A DNA stretch of 64,000 nt from Piezodorus guildinii. Its lineage: Eukaryota; Arthropoda; Insecta; Hemiptera; Pentatomidae. The translations under genes and the position numbers were made by a program. The stretch spans positions 114,098,977-114,162,976 of the forward strand of contig CM041298.1 of assembly GCA_023052935.1 (NCBI GenBank), given 5' to 3'. This document shows, one piece after another, positions 23,296 to 32,722 of the stretch. Within the stretch, counting starts at the first letter, position 1; each line of letters begins with the position of its first letter. Below the pieces are notes generated by a model. That model worked only from the letters and a program-made list of their open reading frames with translations, was not told the DNA's origin and made no database searches.

Positions 23296-24084
23296 CACCC
23301 TCCTTATATCTACAATCTCCTACAGTTCAAACCCTCAATTCACCAACTAGAAACTAGATCCCGTTTTTCCAACCTTTATATCACTTCCCACAGAACAAAA
23401 AAATACGAATGCTCCTTTCTGGCCCGTTCTACTAGTTTCTGGAATTCCCTTCCATCAAAAATCCGTCATGCTCCTTCCCTTTCTACATTTAAATTCCTTC
23501 TTTTCCAGCACATTCTAACATCCCAAAACGACGCTGCCTGACATATATTTTAAATATGAAATATATTTTTATATAAATTTTTTTCCTTTAGTTCAATCTT
23601 TACAGTATTTGTTTAGTTTTTTATATCGTTATTTTTGTTACTAGAAGATTTCATTTCTTATATTTGTATTTTTTATTTTTATTTATGTTTTAATGGTTTT
23701 ATCTTTAATTAATTCTTGGTCTGATTTAGATCCTTTATTATTTCAGAGTTAATGTTATTTTAAGAAAAATAAGTACTAGTACAATGTTACTAATTATTTT
23801 TGTTTTATTTAATTTTTTTTTTTGTTCCTTTTTTTATTTGAATTCTGTTATCAACTCATATATTTCTCATTTTTTTCCAACATAAATTAGCTTCTGAAGA
23901 TTGTTTTTATTTTATTTATTTTATGTTGTATACAAATTCATCAATTATTGTAAATAGTAGTTAATCATGTTCATCCTGTCTGTTGGCCAGACACATTGTA
24001 TATTTAAACTGTACAAAGCTGTTATTCTAAAGGGACCCAGTCCCAGAATATAAATTATTTTATATCTATCTATCTATCTATCTA
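23296..24084 (+). pseudogene. CR1/L2-like LINE, 5'-truncated insertion
   Basis: Codes an intact C-terminal tail, YIYNLLQFKPSIHQLETRSR, FSNLYITSHRTKKYECSFLA, LPSKIRHAPSLSTFKFLLFQ, ending NDAA and stop (about 23540). The 3' UTR has the GGGACCCAGTCCC hairpin near 24002 and ends in an ATCT-repeat tail at 24063-24084. Very similar to the copy at 15948-17400. Only about 80 codons left. Confidence 0.85.
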
Positions 24085-24315
24085 AAGAACTACTTTTGTA
24101 GACCTCAGAATTGAATTTGTTCGGATATTACTAAAAATAGAAAAGAAAAAAATAACGAAACGTCTTGATTCCCAGTGAAGAATCTTACGCCTTTCTGTCT
24201 AAATCCTTACCTCTTCCTTCTACTCAGCTCAATTCTGTGATTCTCAGTCTGTGACAGCTTCTGGTTTCTAGTGTTTCAGCTAGTTTTTCTGTTTCTATTG
24301 CTTGCTTTAATTCGA

Positions 24316-24532
24316 GTTTCCTACGAGGGTCAAGAGAAAATCCAATGATTTAAATATAAAGTTGGCGATTCTCCAAGAAGTAGATAAAAAAATCGAATTG
24401 AGTCGAAATCGAAAATCGCGGAAAAATAAGGAATATCAAAGTCTCCTCTATCAACGATTATCGCTAATAAAGATAAAATCGATGCCTCCGTTGCGTCTTC
24501 ATCGGGATGTACAAAAAAAAAAAATTTTATCA
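24316..24532 (+). pseudogene. Tigger/pogo transposase, CENP-B-type HTH remnant
   Basis: Frame one reads VKRKSNDLNIKLAILQEVDK, the start of the pogo/CENP-B helix-turn-helix. After a frame change near 24415 another frame reads GISKSPLSTIIANKDKIDAS and VASSSGCTKKK, which is the recognition-helix portion and linker typical of Tigger transposases. So the DNA-binding domain is split by at least one frameshift and then lost. It agrees with the TIRs of the enclosing element. Confidence 0.78.
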
Positions 24533-24777
24533 TTTCAACTTTTTACGAATTGCTGTGATTTTGACATTGTAAGTTCCTTTTTAAGTTTTGTATTTTGAAT
24601 GATGGTTTGTGTTAATCTTAAAGTATTATGTAAAATATGAAATAAGATAGATATATGTACATAGTTCATTGTTTTAAGTGCTTTTTTAGTTTCTAAATAA
24701 ACATGTGCCTGAAAGCGAATGCTGTATTGAAAATATTTCTTTTTAACCACCTGAATTTATATCAAGACATATAATAT

Positions 24778-25796
24778 TGTTACGGGCTACGGGGTGTGAG
24801 AAATGAACTACTTCAGTGTAAAAATTACAAATATTTATTAAATACAGAATACACAAATATAAAGGGATTACTAACCACTATACTTACAATAATAATTGAA
24901 TTACTAGCTTAACTACTAAACATTATATATATAAAATCAGGTATTCCTAAAAAATAAACTACTTAAGTAAATTTATACAATTTATACAATACAACCCCAC
25001 AATCGGATGCCATTTAAATGCTATATTTTTGACCTGCTGCTTTTCTAAGGCAGCGGTAGCTTCAAAAACTAGCTTACTTACTATATTTAGTCAATATATA
25101 AACTATATTTAATGATACCATGGATCTCCTTTCCAAAGGTATCGTGTTTACCAATCCAATAGGTGGCATGCAGGGTAAGATTAAAGTAAACAAGATTCAA
25201 TTAATACATTACTATAATTATTAATTTACACATATAAGTTATATTAACCCATTGCCTAGAACTCTGATTGAGAATACTGAGGGACATTTTACTACCTTTG
25301 CCATACAATATTACAAATAACAATATACCTTTGAAACACTTAACCGGCTGGCGAATGTGAAATCAGTCTTAGGTCCCCTTTCTCGGCATCATCCTCCAGC
25401 TGCTCTCAGAACCCCGACGGCCACCTCCTCTTCTTGTAGGTGGAACCCGACTCACTCTTCTTGAGGATAGAACTTGACTCTCCTCTTCGGTTCTTCTCTC
25501 TCATTCTCGTCACCTCGGGTGGGCCGAGATGGGAAGTGTCCCGGTTGGCGGTATAGCCTTTGTGCTATTATTCTTATCTTTCCACCCATCTAAATATTCT
25601 TGTTGGCCGCCGCTGGGGGAAACTACCAGAGGTTTCTGGTACCGCTGGGGGGCCCATACCGATGGGAAATCTAGGGGGCTAGGTAAACACCTTTTGATGT
25701 TTTGCCGACAAAGGTTCGTTATCATTAATTGTTTAATATTAAAATTATTTAATAATGAACTCCCCTCAGTATCCTCAATACATTACAATACATACA
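24778..25796. mobile_element. candidate solo LTR
   Basis: TGTTACGGGCTACGGGGTGT at the left and ...ATACATACA at the right give TG...CA ends with ATAT on both sides (24774-24777, 25797-25800). The ~1.02 kb interior is non-coding and more GC-rich than its host. The TSD is low complexity, so this is tentative; no internal LTR-element coding is present. Confidence 0.35.
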
Positions 25797-25884
25797 ATAT
25801 ATTTTTCGGATATAAAGAATTCTTTTATAACGAACAGAGAATATTTTGGTCCCTCGGAGTTCGTTAAAACGAGGGTTTACTGTA

Positions 25885-26935
25885 TTTTTATGGATTGGCC
25901 CTTATCAAAATGGATAGAAATTAACACGTTAATCAACCTTTACAATGCTAAATAAAACAATAGCAAGCTAAGCGATGTTTGATGATGGAAGCTCCCGAAA
26001 GGAGTAATTACAAGTAGTTAGCAGACGGGCTACTCTAACTCCTTCCTGTATTTATTAGATTTCGGCGGAGGTAAGATTGATGACTAAACTTGCCCCTCAC
26101 AATACTGCTACTATTAACGAAAGTCCATCATCATAGTCTTTATCTTCGGATGCTAATGGCCTCGCTGTGAAAAGTATGGCAGGGTCGGAAAAATGAACGT
26201 TGAAAAAGAACAGTTTAAAAGGAAGAGGCCCTTTTATCTGAAGGTTAAATTCCCCCTTGAAAGCTTTTATTTGGGTGTCATACTTTATCAAATTTTATCT
26301 TACATTCTACCCTAACACAAGAACTCCGAGATATAAATCGAGAAGCAACTATGCGCCTCTTTTGAGGATTTTATCTGGAAGACTTTCAATTTTCGTGTTT
26401 AGCAGAAAGCAGAAAAAGAAAAACTTGAGCGTGCATATTTAATCCCTTCTTGAGCAAGAGTTTTCAGAGAAATGGAGTCCCTGAGGTCTGAAAGTTTTGC
26501 CTGCTCTATATTTTACAACTCAGATTGTTTACTTTTTCTTGATTTTTCTCCTTAATCAAATATTTTTTATATTAAATAATAAACACAGACTAGTTGACCC
26601 TCCCCTACTCGCACGGGTGAAATTAGAATGAGGAGTGATTTTTTTTAAATATCTCTGTCTGACCATTACAGTTAATCCTTTGGGAGATTCATTTGATCGT
26701 AAAGAAAAGAGCAATTAGCAAGAAAATATATTTATATCGTCTATTCATAATCTATTTAATCATCGGCAGAAATAAAAACACAAATAATTTTTTTAAAGAT
26801 TATTTGTTTGTTCTTTTTAAGAAGAGCATAGATAATGAAATATTTAATTTTCTATATAAATAAAACTTGATTGCTATGTTTGTATTAATAACTAAAGAAA
26901 TAACAATTGTTCCTATTTTATTCGGTTTGTTACTA
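25885..26935. other. unassigned spacer
   Basis: No coding region. AGCTCCCGAAAGGAGTAATT near 25990 and nearby moderate-GC sequence do not match other parts of the window. Confidence 0.4.
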
Positions 26936-27182
26936 TTACTTTCACTTACTATATATAGTAAAGGAAAGTATTGAGGTGAAAATTTAATTTCTTTTGAAAG
27001 ATCTAAAATTTGAAAAAATTTAGTTTTTAAACACAAAGCTTTATAATGAATTTTTAATAGAGTTAGTTATAAAAGCCGATAAAAACTTGATTGTTCTTAT
27101 GTATAATTAATTAATAGATTCTTAATAATAACAAATGTTCTAAGAATTCAATTTAATTAATCCTTTAATGTTTATTCTATTT
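26936..27182 (-). mobile_element. Helitron-like element, internally deleted, tandem to next
   Basis: Hairpin end TACTTTCACTTACTATATAT with AGTAAAGGAAAGTATTG at the left, then only the AAAAGCCGATAAAA and ACAAATGTTC/ATTTAATTAATCC blocks from the 5' side. It runs without a spacer into a second hairpin end at 27183. Confidence 0.7.
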
Positions 27183-28122
27183 ACTTTCACTTACTATATA
27201 TAGTAAAGGGAAGTATTAAGGATCGTGAAAATTTTCGAATTTCAGTTTTCAACGGAAATACACGTTTTAGTGGTCCCCTGAGTCCAAATAACCAAAGCCC
27301 CGCAAAAAGGTCTTTGTGGTGTGTGGTGTGTGTGTGTGTGATGTGGTGTGTGTTGTGTGTGTGGTGTGTGTGTGTGTGTGTGTGTGTGTTGTGTGTGTGT
27401 GTGTTGTGTTACTCCCGGGCGGAAACGGTAAGTCCTATGAAACTGAAATTCATATTTAAGACAACTATATGCCCGAGACGTGACAAAACTTTTTTCATCA
27501 TAATGAGCTCACCAAAGAGGCACTTTATACCATGCATTTTGCACCTTTTTTCGATTTTCTCAAAAACGGTTCCGACGATTTTGATTAAACTCGCTATATC
27601 GGTGTAAAATTTAATGGGCTTTAATATCATGTAGGTTTTATTTGGACAAAAATGGTTTGACAGGGCTTAAATGCCGATATTTTAAATTTTCTTCCCCAAA
27701 AGTACCTTTAATTTTGTAGATTCAATAATAATAACTAATTACCTTGTTAACGCTGATGAAAACAGTAAATATATAAATTGAATAAATTCGATACCCAACT
27801 AAAGAGAAAATAGAAAAAATATTTTTTTAATGCAATTTTTCGTTTTTGAACATAAGAGCAGTAATATACGTGTATGATATACCGATTGAAAGCTAATAAT
27901 TTTTGAAAAAATATATTCATCATACAAAGCTTTTAAAAGTTAATGGAGAGTGATGAAAAGAAGATAAAACACTGATTATTTAGATAATGATATAATAGAT
28001 TTTTTAATAAAACACATGTTTCTATAGAAATTCAATTTAATATAATTCTCACTGTATTTGAAAATGCTTTAATCGTTTTTAAAAACGTAGGTAAGTAAAA
28101 GTCGTGTGTTGCCCGCACCAGA
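27183..28122 (-). mobile_element. Helitron-like non-autonomous element, full copy
   Basis: Complete from hairpin (TACTTTCACTTACTATATAT) to the TCTGGTGCGGGCAACACACG end (reverse complement). An expanded imperfect (GT)n tract occupies about 27317-27408. Typical length, no coding. Confidence 0.85.
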
Positions 28123-28839
28123 TTTTTTCGTTTCTGGGACCTACAAATATTAAATACTTATTATTTTATAGACTATTGTGAATTTCTGGACAAATTTATT
28201 CATTGAGATACTGGCATACCATTTAATACTGATTAAAATTTAAGATTGAACAAATTATTTAATTGAACAAGAAAGAAATTTAACATATTTATGAAAATGT
28301 CCTATTGTGAATCCCCATATGTATTTTGTAGTCGGAAATGGAGACGTATCATTGAGTTCAAACAAAACTAATCGACCGGACGAGAGCAAACATCCCGGTT
28401 AAACAACTCGGTGAACCCATCTCTGGAAAATATTGCAACTCAAATATTATTCCTACGCCATGATTAACAAACCAAAATTTTTTTATTAAAAATAAAAAAT
28501 GCAATAGGTAGATATTATACTTTGAGTGAGATTCAACACACTGAGGCAGTCCGTTTTAAATTATCTTCATTAAAGAACCCTAGTAGCTTTTTGTGTCACA
28601 AACCCAAATATACATCTGTAAGTTTTACGATTTTCTTTGTTGTGATTTAACACCAGTTATACGCGTCTCTCACTCGCCACCCATCTTAGTCGTCACGCCC
28701 CTTTTCCTCCTCATCGAAGTACCAAAAACTTTTACACTGACTTGGCGACTGTCCAGACAGAGAAGAATGGAGGCGGCGACCCGAATGGTTGTAACTTGTG
28801 ATGATGATGAAGTTTTACGATTTAACTAAGGAAAACGCT
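28123..28839. other. unassigned spacer
   Basis: 28360-28430 and 28650-28800 are less AT-rich. A 78-codon frame at 28593-28829 has no recognisable domain and no support beyond length. No repeat match. Confidence 0.35.
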
Positions 28840-29350
28840 GCAAATTATTACAAAATGATTTATTATTTCCAAATAACAATATTAGGTTATAACTGTTTAT
28901 ACAGCTGTTGAATTATATGAAAAGCAATAATTCATGATATTAATGAATATAATATCATTACTGCTAGTTTCTAAACGCTATATGTCAGTTGTTAAGGAAT
29001 TTCAATGATTCTTTTTTCATTTGGTCGAAAATTTAATTCTCTATAACATTTTGGTATTTATTTATTTATTAATTAGGAGAAACGAATTTTTTTTTTATTC
29101 GTCAATCATGTATTACACATCTTACAACGTAAGCCCTTAAATTTTGGGGGGGGGGATTTTTTTTTCGGACGATTACCAAGGTTGATTATTGAAAACAATA
29201 AACCAAAAGCATTTAACAGGACTGCGTTACTATTTCTTTTCTTTTCTTTCGATTTTCATTCAAATAAAATTTCCTGATTCCAGAAATCCTTAAATTGTAT
29301 CATTATCACCAATAATAACCGAGTTATCAGAGAATCACATCTCTTATAAA
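28840..29350 (+). repeat. R3, unclassified interspersed repeat
   Basis: Shares with 37070-37800 AAAACGCTGCAAATT, TAACAATATTAGG, TATAACTGTTTATA, GAAAAGCAATAATTCA, TTGTTAA, CAATGATTCTTTTTTCATTT and the later AAATTTTG(G)n block. No open frame. Confidence 0.65.
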
Positions 29351-29454
29351 AAACACTAATGAATTTTTTCTCTATCTTTGAAAATAACGAAGTGATATAG
29401 GAATAAATATAGGCGAGATTTCAATTTGTTTATCAGTGCTAAATATATATTATT

Positions 29455-30812
29455 TATTTTTATAGAATCATACAAACTTAAAGGTAGTTTAGAGGAAGAT
29501 AGTTTAAGAATATCGGCATTTAAGCCCTGTGAGACTATTTCAATCGGAATTAAACCATGAAAATATAAAAGCCCAATCAATTTACATTGGTATAGCAAGT
29601 TGAATCAAAATCGTTTGTGCCGTTTTTGAAAAAATCGCAAGAACGTGCTAAATGCATGATTTAAAGTTTTTTTTTCTAGTTAGCTGATTTTAATGAAAAT
29701 GTTGCTGTAACATCTCAAATTCACATGTAACATCTCACTATATATAGTTGGCTTTTTCTTTTTTTTTAACATCATTTATTGTAATTTACAACTGTACATC
29801 AAAGTACAACAAGTAAATGTGACAAAAGATAAATGGCGTGAAACAAACTTGAAGAAGAACTACCCAATGGCAGCACTCCTGTAACTTTTCTAAACTAGAA
29901 GGTCTCGAGGCCATCTTCTTTTCAGACGTCTCGGAGGATTGTCAGGAATGGAAGAGGAAGCAAGGATTGAAACTAGTGGGTTAGAGTGGGAGAGGAGTTT
30001 GTTATGGAAGGAGTGATATCTGGTTCGGGCTAAATCAGCAACAAATGGAATATTTTGGTCTTTATGGATGAGTTTATTTGTGACAAAGTAAGAAGTGTTG
30101 AAGATTTTACGAAGGATTTTGGATTGTAAGGAAGGATTGGATCTGGGAAGAATTTGAAAGTTTAGTAGAGCCCCAAAGCTCAACTCCGTAAGTCCATATA
30201 GGCCTAATGATAGTCATGTAGAGGAGTCTTTTGTAGTTAAGTGGAAGGTTTGAGCGTTTGTCAAGTAAGTGTTGAAGTAATCGAAAGTGGCAAGCAGTTT
30301 CTTGTCGTTTCAGTCTAGTGTGCGGATTCCGTGTGAGACGTTTGTCAAGCAGGAGACCTAGATGGATTCGTTCGACAACAACAAACTGTAGGACAGGATG
30401 TCATTGGTTTACGACGGAGGGTAATGGTTATTTGTTGGGATTTTTCTGAATTTACTTTAATTCTCCAATTCTGACACCATACCTAAAGGTCTCGGATGTA
30501 GGATTGTAGAGTTTGAGAGGCAATAGTAGAATCGTTATTGACTGATAACACACAAGTGTCATCAGCATACGTAGAGAGGAAAGTGTTAGGGTTGGTTGGG
30601 ATGTCAGCTATATAGACTATGAAGAGAATGGGCCGAGGATATAGTTGACTTAAATACGAAATTTCGTGTTCTAGGCTTAACCACACAAGTCAATACACAT
30701 ACACAGTGATTTTTGCGGGACTTTTGGACCTAAAACGTGTGTTTCCGGTTAAAACTCTAATTTAAAAATTTTCACGATCGTAATACTTTTCGTTTAGGGA
30801 AGTGAAAGTAAT
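29455..30812 (+). mobile_element. Helitron-like element interrupted by jockey-A
   Basis: Left part 29455-29750 (GGCATTTAAGCCCTGTGAGA, AAAGCCC, AAAATCG...) and right part 30639-30812 (CTTAAATACGAAATTTCGTG, TGCGGGACTT, CACGATCGTAATACTTTTCG, GGGAAGTGAAAGTA) are one copy in plus orientation whose halves are separated by an ~0.9 kb insertion. The 5' terminus is missing. Confidence 0.8.
29751..30638 (-). pseudogene. jockey-A LINE insertion with 9-bp TSD
   Basis: TSD atatagttg at 29742-29750 and 30639-30647. T-rich at 29752-29768 (poly(A) on minus). Coding reads, from 5' to 3' on the minus strand, LYPRPILFIVYIADIPTNPN, TFLSTYADDTCVLSVNNDST (FADD-like motif C as YADD), then after frameshifts the ILRKIFNTSYFVTNKLIHKD region and DNPPRRLKRRWPRDLL. 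5'-truncated at the start of the palm domain. Confidence 0.88.
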
Positions 30813-30844
30813 ATGCGTTATAAAATAAACATAATATTTTCTTA

Positions 30845-30945
30845 TTATAGGTGGAATAGTCAGGAATCAGTCATTTTTTGAAATTTTTTTTAAAATTTTG
30901 CCAACGTTTCGGCTCAAGCTTGTGAGCCATCATCAGGGCATTACT
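30845..30945 (-). ncRNA. Penelope-like hammerhead-type motif, best-formed stem II
   Basis: On the minus strand: GCC then CTGATGA (30936-30930), U, a 6-bp stem GGCTCA/TGAGCC with loop CAAGCT, then GAAACGTTGGC. The A-C/G-U mini stem III, U at the cleavage position and GCC/GGC stem I all fit a hammerhead of the kind reported from Penelope-like elements. Activity is inferred only from the consensus. Confidence 0.6.
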
Positions 30946-30949
30946 GAGC

Positions 30950-31695
30950 CTTCATTCATTCATATTCATCCTCAATATAATATTTTCTTGCTAAGCACTC
31001 ATAATCCTAAAGAGATAAACTGTTAATTGGTCTTACTGAATTTTTCAAAACATAAATTATATCACATTTGAATTGCATACATGCTAAGCAAGGGCGGTTC
31101 GCTAGTTCTTTTATAAATATATATTAACAACCATAACCGCAAAGCATTGTATTAAAATAAATCAACTTTAACATATGACTAGAGGACCTAGAATAGATAA
31201 TGCAATATAAGACGGTAACATGCACCATGTTAAGATTGTGTAGGACTGGTTGAGTAATATGATAGCACCATTTGCAACATATCTCTCAGGCGAGGGGCGA
31301 CAATATGCTCGCCATATTCTCTCCCATATGTCATTCTCTGTCTTCTCTCGCTTATATTTTTGTAAGAGAATCCCATAGCAGGAAGGAAACATTTATTCAA
31401 ACGTGTCACTTTATTCCTTTATATTTATATTATTAAAAAATAGAGAGAAAAAAAAAGAAATATAGAATATATTTAATAACTTTTACTTACCTATATATTA
31501 AAACTAAAAATAGAAAAGGTTTATTTACATATTTACGATATAAAATAATTTGTTAATTATATTTTTAAACGATATCGACCATCGTTAAATTAACAATTTA
31601 GAATTTTTTTAAACACTTATTAAACACGACGTATTTGAAGGTAGTAATGATAATAAAAAATATATACAAAAGAATAACACTGCAAAGAAAAAAAA
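30950..31695. other. unassigned AT-rich spacer
   Basis: No coding region or repeat match. GCAAGGGCGGTTCGCTAGTT near 31090 is an isolated GC-rich patch. Confidence 0.35.
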
Positions 31696-32217
31696 TCTGG
31701 AACGCGCATCAAACGACTTTCACTTACCACATTTTTATATAAATTTAAAACATTGTAAACACATTAGGAAACGAAAATAAATTGTTAAAGCATTGTTTAC
31801 ATTGATTTTTAATAAAAACATCCATTTTATTAAATAATCTATTATATTATTAACTACGACAATCAGTTTGTTTTATCGGCTTTTTATCACTCTACGTTAA
31901 CTTTTGCAATGTCATTTATAAGATAATATTTTTTTTCTAAAATTTTGAGCTTTCTAATGGTATATTATATGTGTTTTCATGTTCAAAAACACAAAAATTG
32001 CATAAACAAATTTTATGAGGGAAAGTTTCCCCTTTTCTCTTTTAGTTGATAATCAAATTCGTTCAACACATATATTTAGCCGTTTCTTAGCAATACTAAT
32101 CAGATGATAAGGTCAATTTCATAAAATCTACACAATCTAAGGTACTTTAATGGAAGAACATTTAAAAAATCAGCATTTAAGCACTGTCAGACTGTTTCAA
32201 TAAGAATGAATCCTACA
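31696..32217 (+). mobile_element. Helitron-like element, 5' part
   Basis: Starts TCTGGAACGCGCATCAAACG then ACTTTCACTTACCAC, and runs through AATCAGTTTGTTTTATCGGC, TTTTATCACTCT and GCATTTAAGCACTGTCAGAC. It stops at 32217 where headless SINE-1 begins. Confidence 0.78.
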
Positions 32218-32219
32218 TC

Positions 32220-32445
32220 TACCGAAGGTGGACCTAGGTTTTTTTAATAGGAGTAAAAAAATCTTATGTATGCAGTCCTTTTGAAGGAGGTAAAAATGTG
32301 GTCCCGAGGCTGTGCGATAACAGATTCTCCTTAAAGATCCATATCCTTAATAAACTTAGAGAGGCAAAATTTAGGACTCCCACTGTATCATCGTCCTATT
32401 ATCCACAGTAGCATAAAGGGACGTTAAATCAATTAACAACAAAGT
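32220..32445 (+). mobile_element. SINE-1 lacking the tRNA head
   Basis: Begins at AGGTGGACCTAGGTTTTTTT and carries CAGTCCTTTTGAAGGAGGTA, ATGTGGTCCCGAGGCTGTGC, GACTCCCACTGTATCATCGT and the tail AGTAGCATAAAGGGACGTTA AATC. The head is missing, so it cannot be transcribed from its own promoter. Confidence 0.72.
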
Positions 32446-32702
32446 AAATCTTTTAATTAACGGTCGGTAATTCACCAGAAAATAGTCATGTTCAACAGAT
32501 CGCAAATGTAACATTTAAAGTTTTGTAAGATTGAAGGTTTGTAAGTACAATACATTGCAATTAAGTTTTTCTTTGGAAGGAAAATTAAATATTATATACG
32601 TAACACTTAAAAATCATAAACTAATAAACTGAGCCAATTTCTATTTATTGACCAACTTCGTTTCTCTTTTCAGTGTCGTTATTTTAAAATAATAAATAGA
32701 CG
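32446..32702. other. spacer
   Basis: AT-rich, nothing assigned. Confidence 0.4.
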
Positions 32703-32722
32703 TTCTTCTTCTTCTTCTTCTT

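Larger units (their letters stand above)
23188..25882 (+). mobile_element. pogo/Tigger-like DNA transposon, nested and decayed
   Basis: Left end CAGTAAACCCTCTTTTTAAC GAAC and right end GTTCGTTAAAACGAGGGTTT ACTG are terminal inverted repeats of the Tigger/pogo type (CAGTnnAACCTCGTTATAACGAA-like), flanked by TA duplications at 23186-23187 and 25883-25884. Further GCTTATAACGAAC-type subterminal repeats follow. Inside lie a CR1/L2-like LINE insertion (23296-24084), a broken transposase N-terminus (24316-24532) and a possible solo LTR (24778-25796). The DDE catalytic domain is not present. Confidence 0.82.

Noticed and set aside
27314..27607. Cys-Val rich ORF
   Set aside because: Translation of the imperfect (GT)n tract within a Helitron-like copy.
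28593..28829. 78-aa ORF as a host gene exon
   Set aside because: No recognisable domain, no splice-site support, and its length is within chance expectation.
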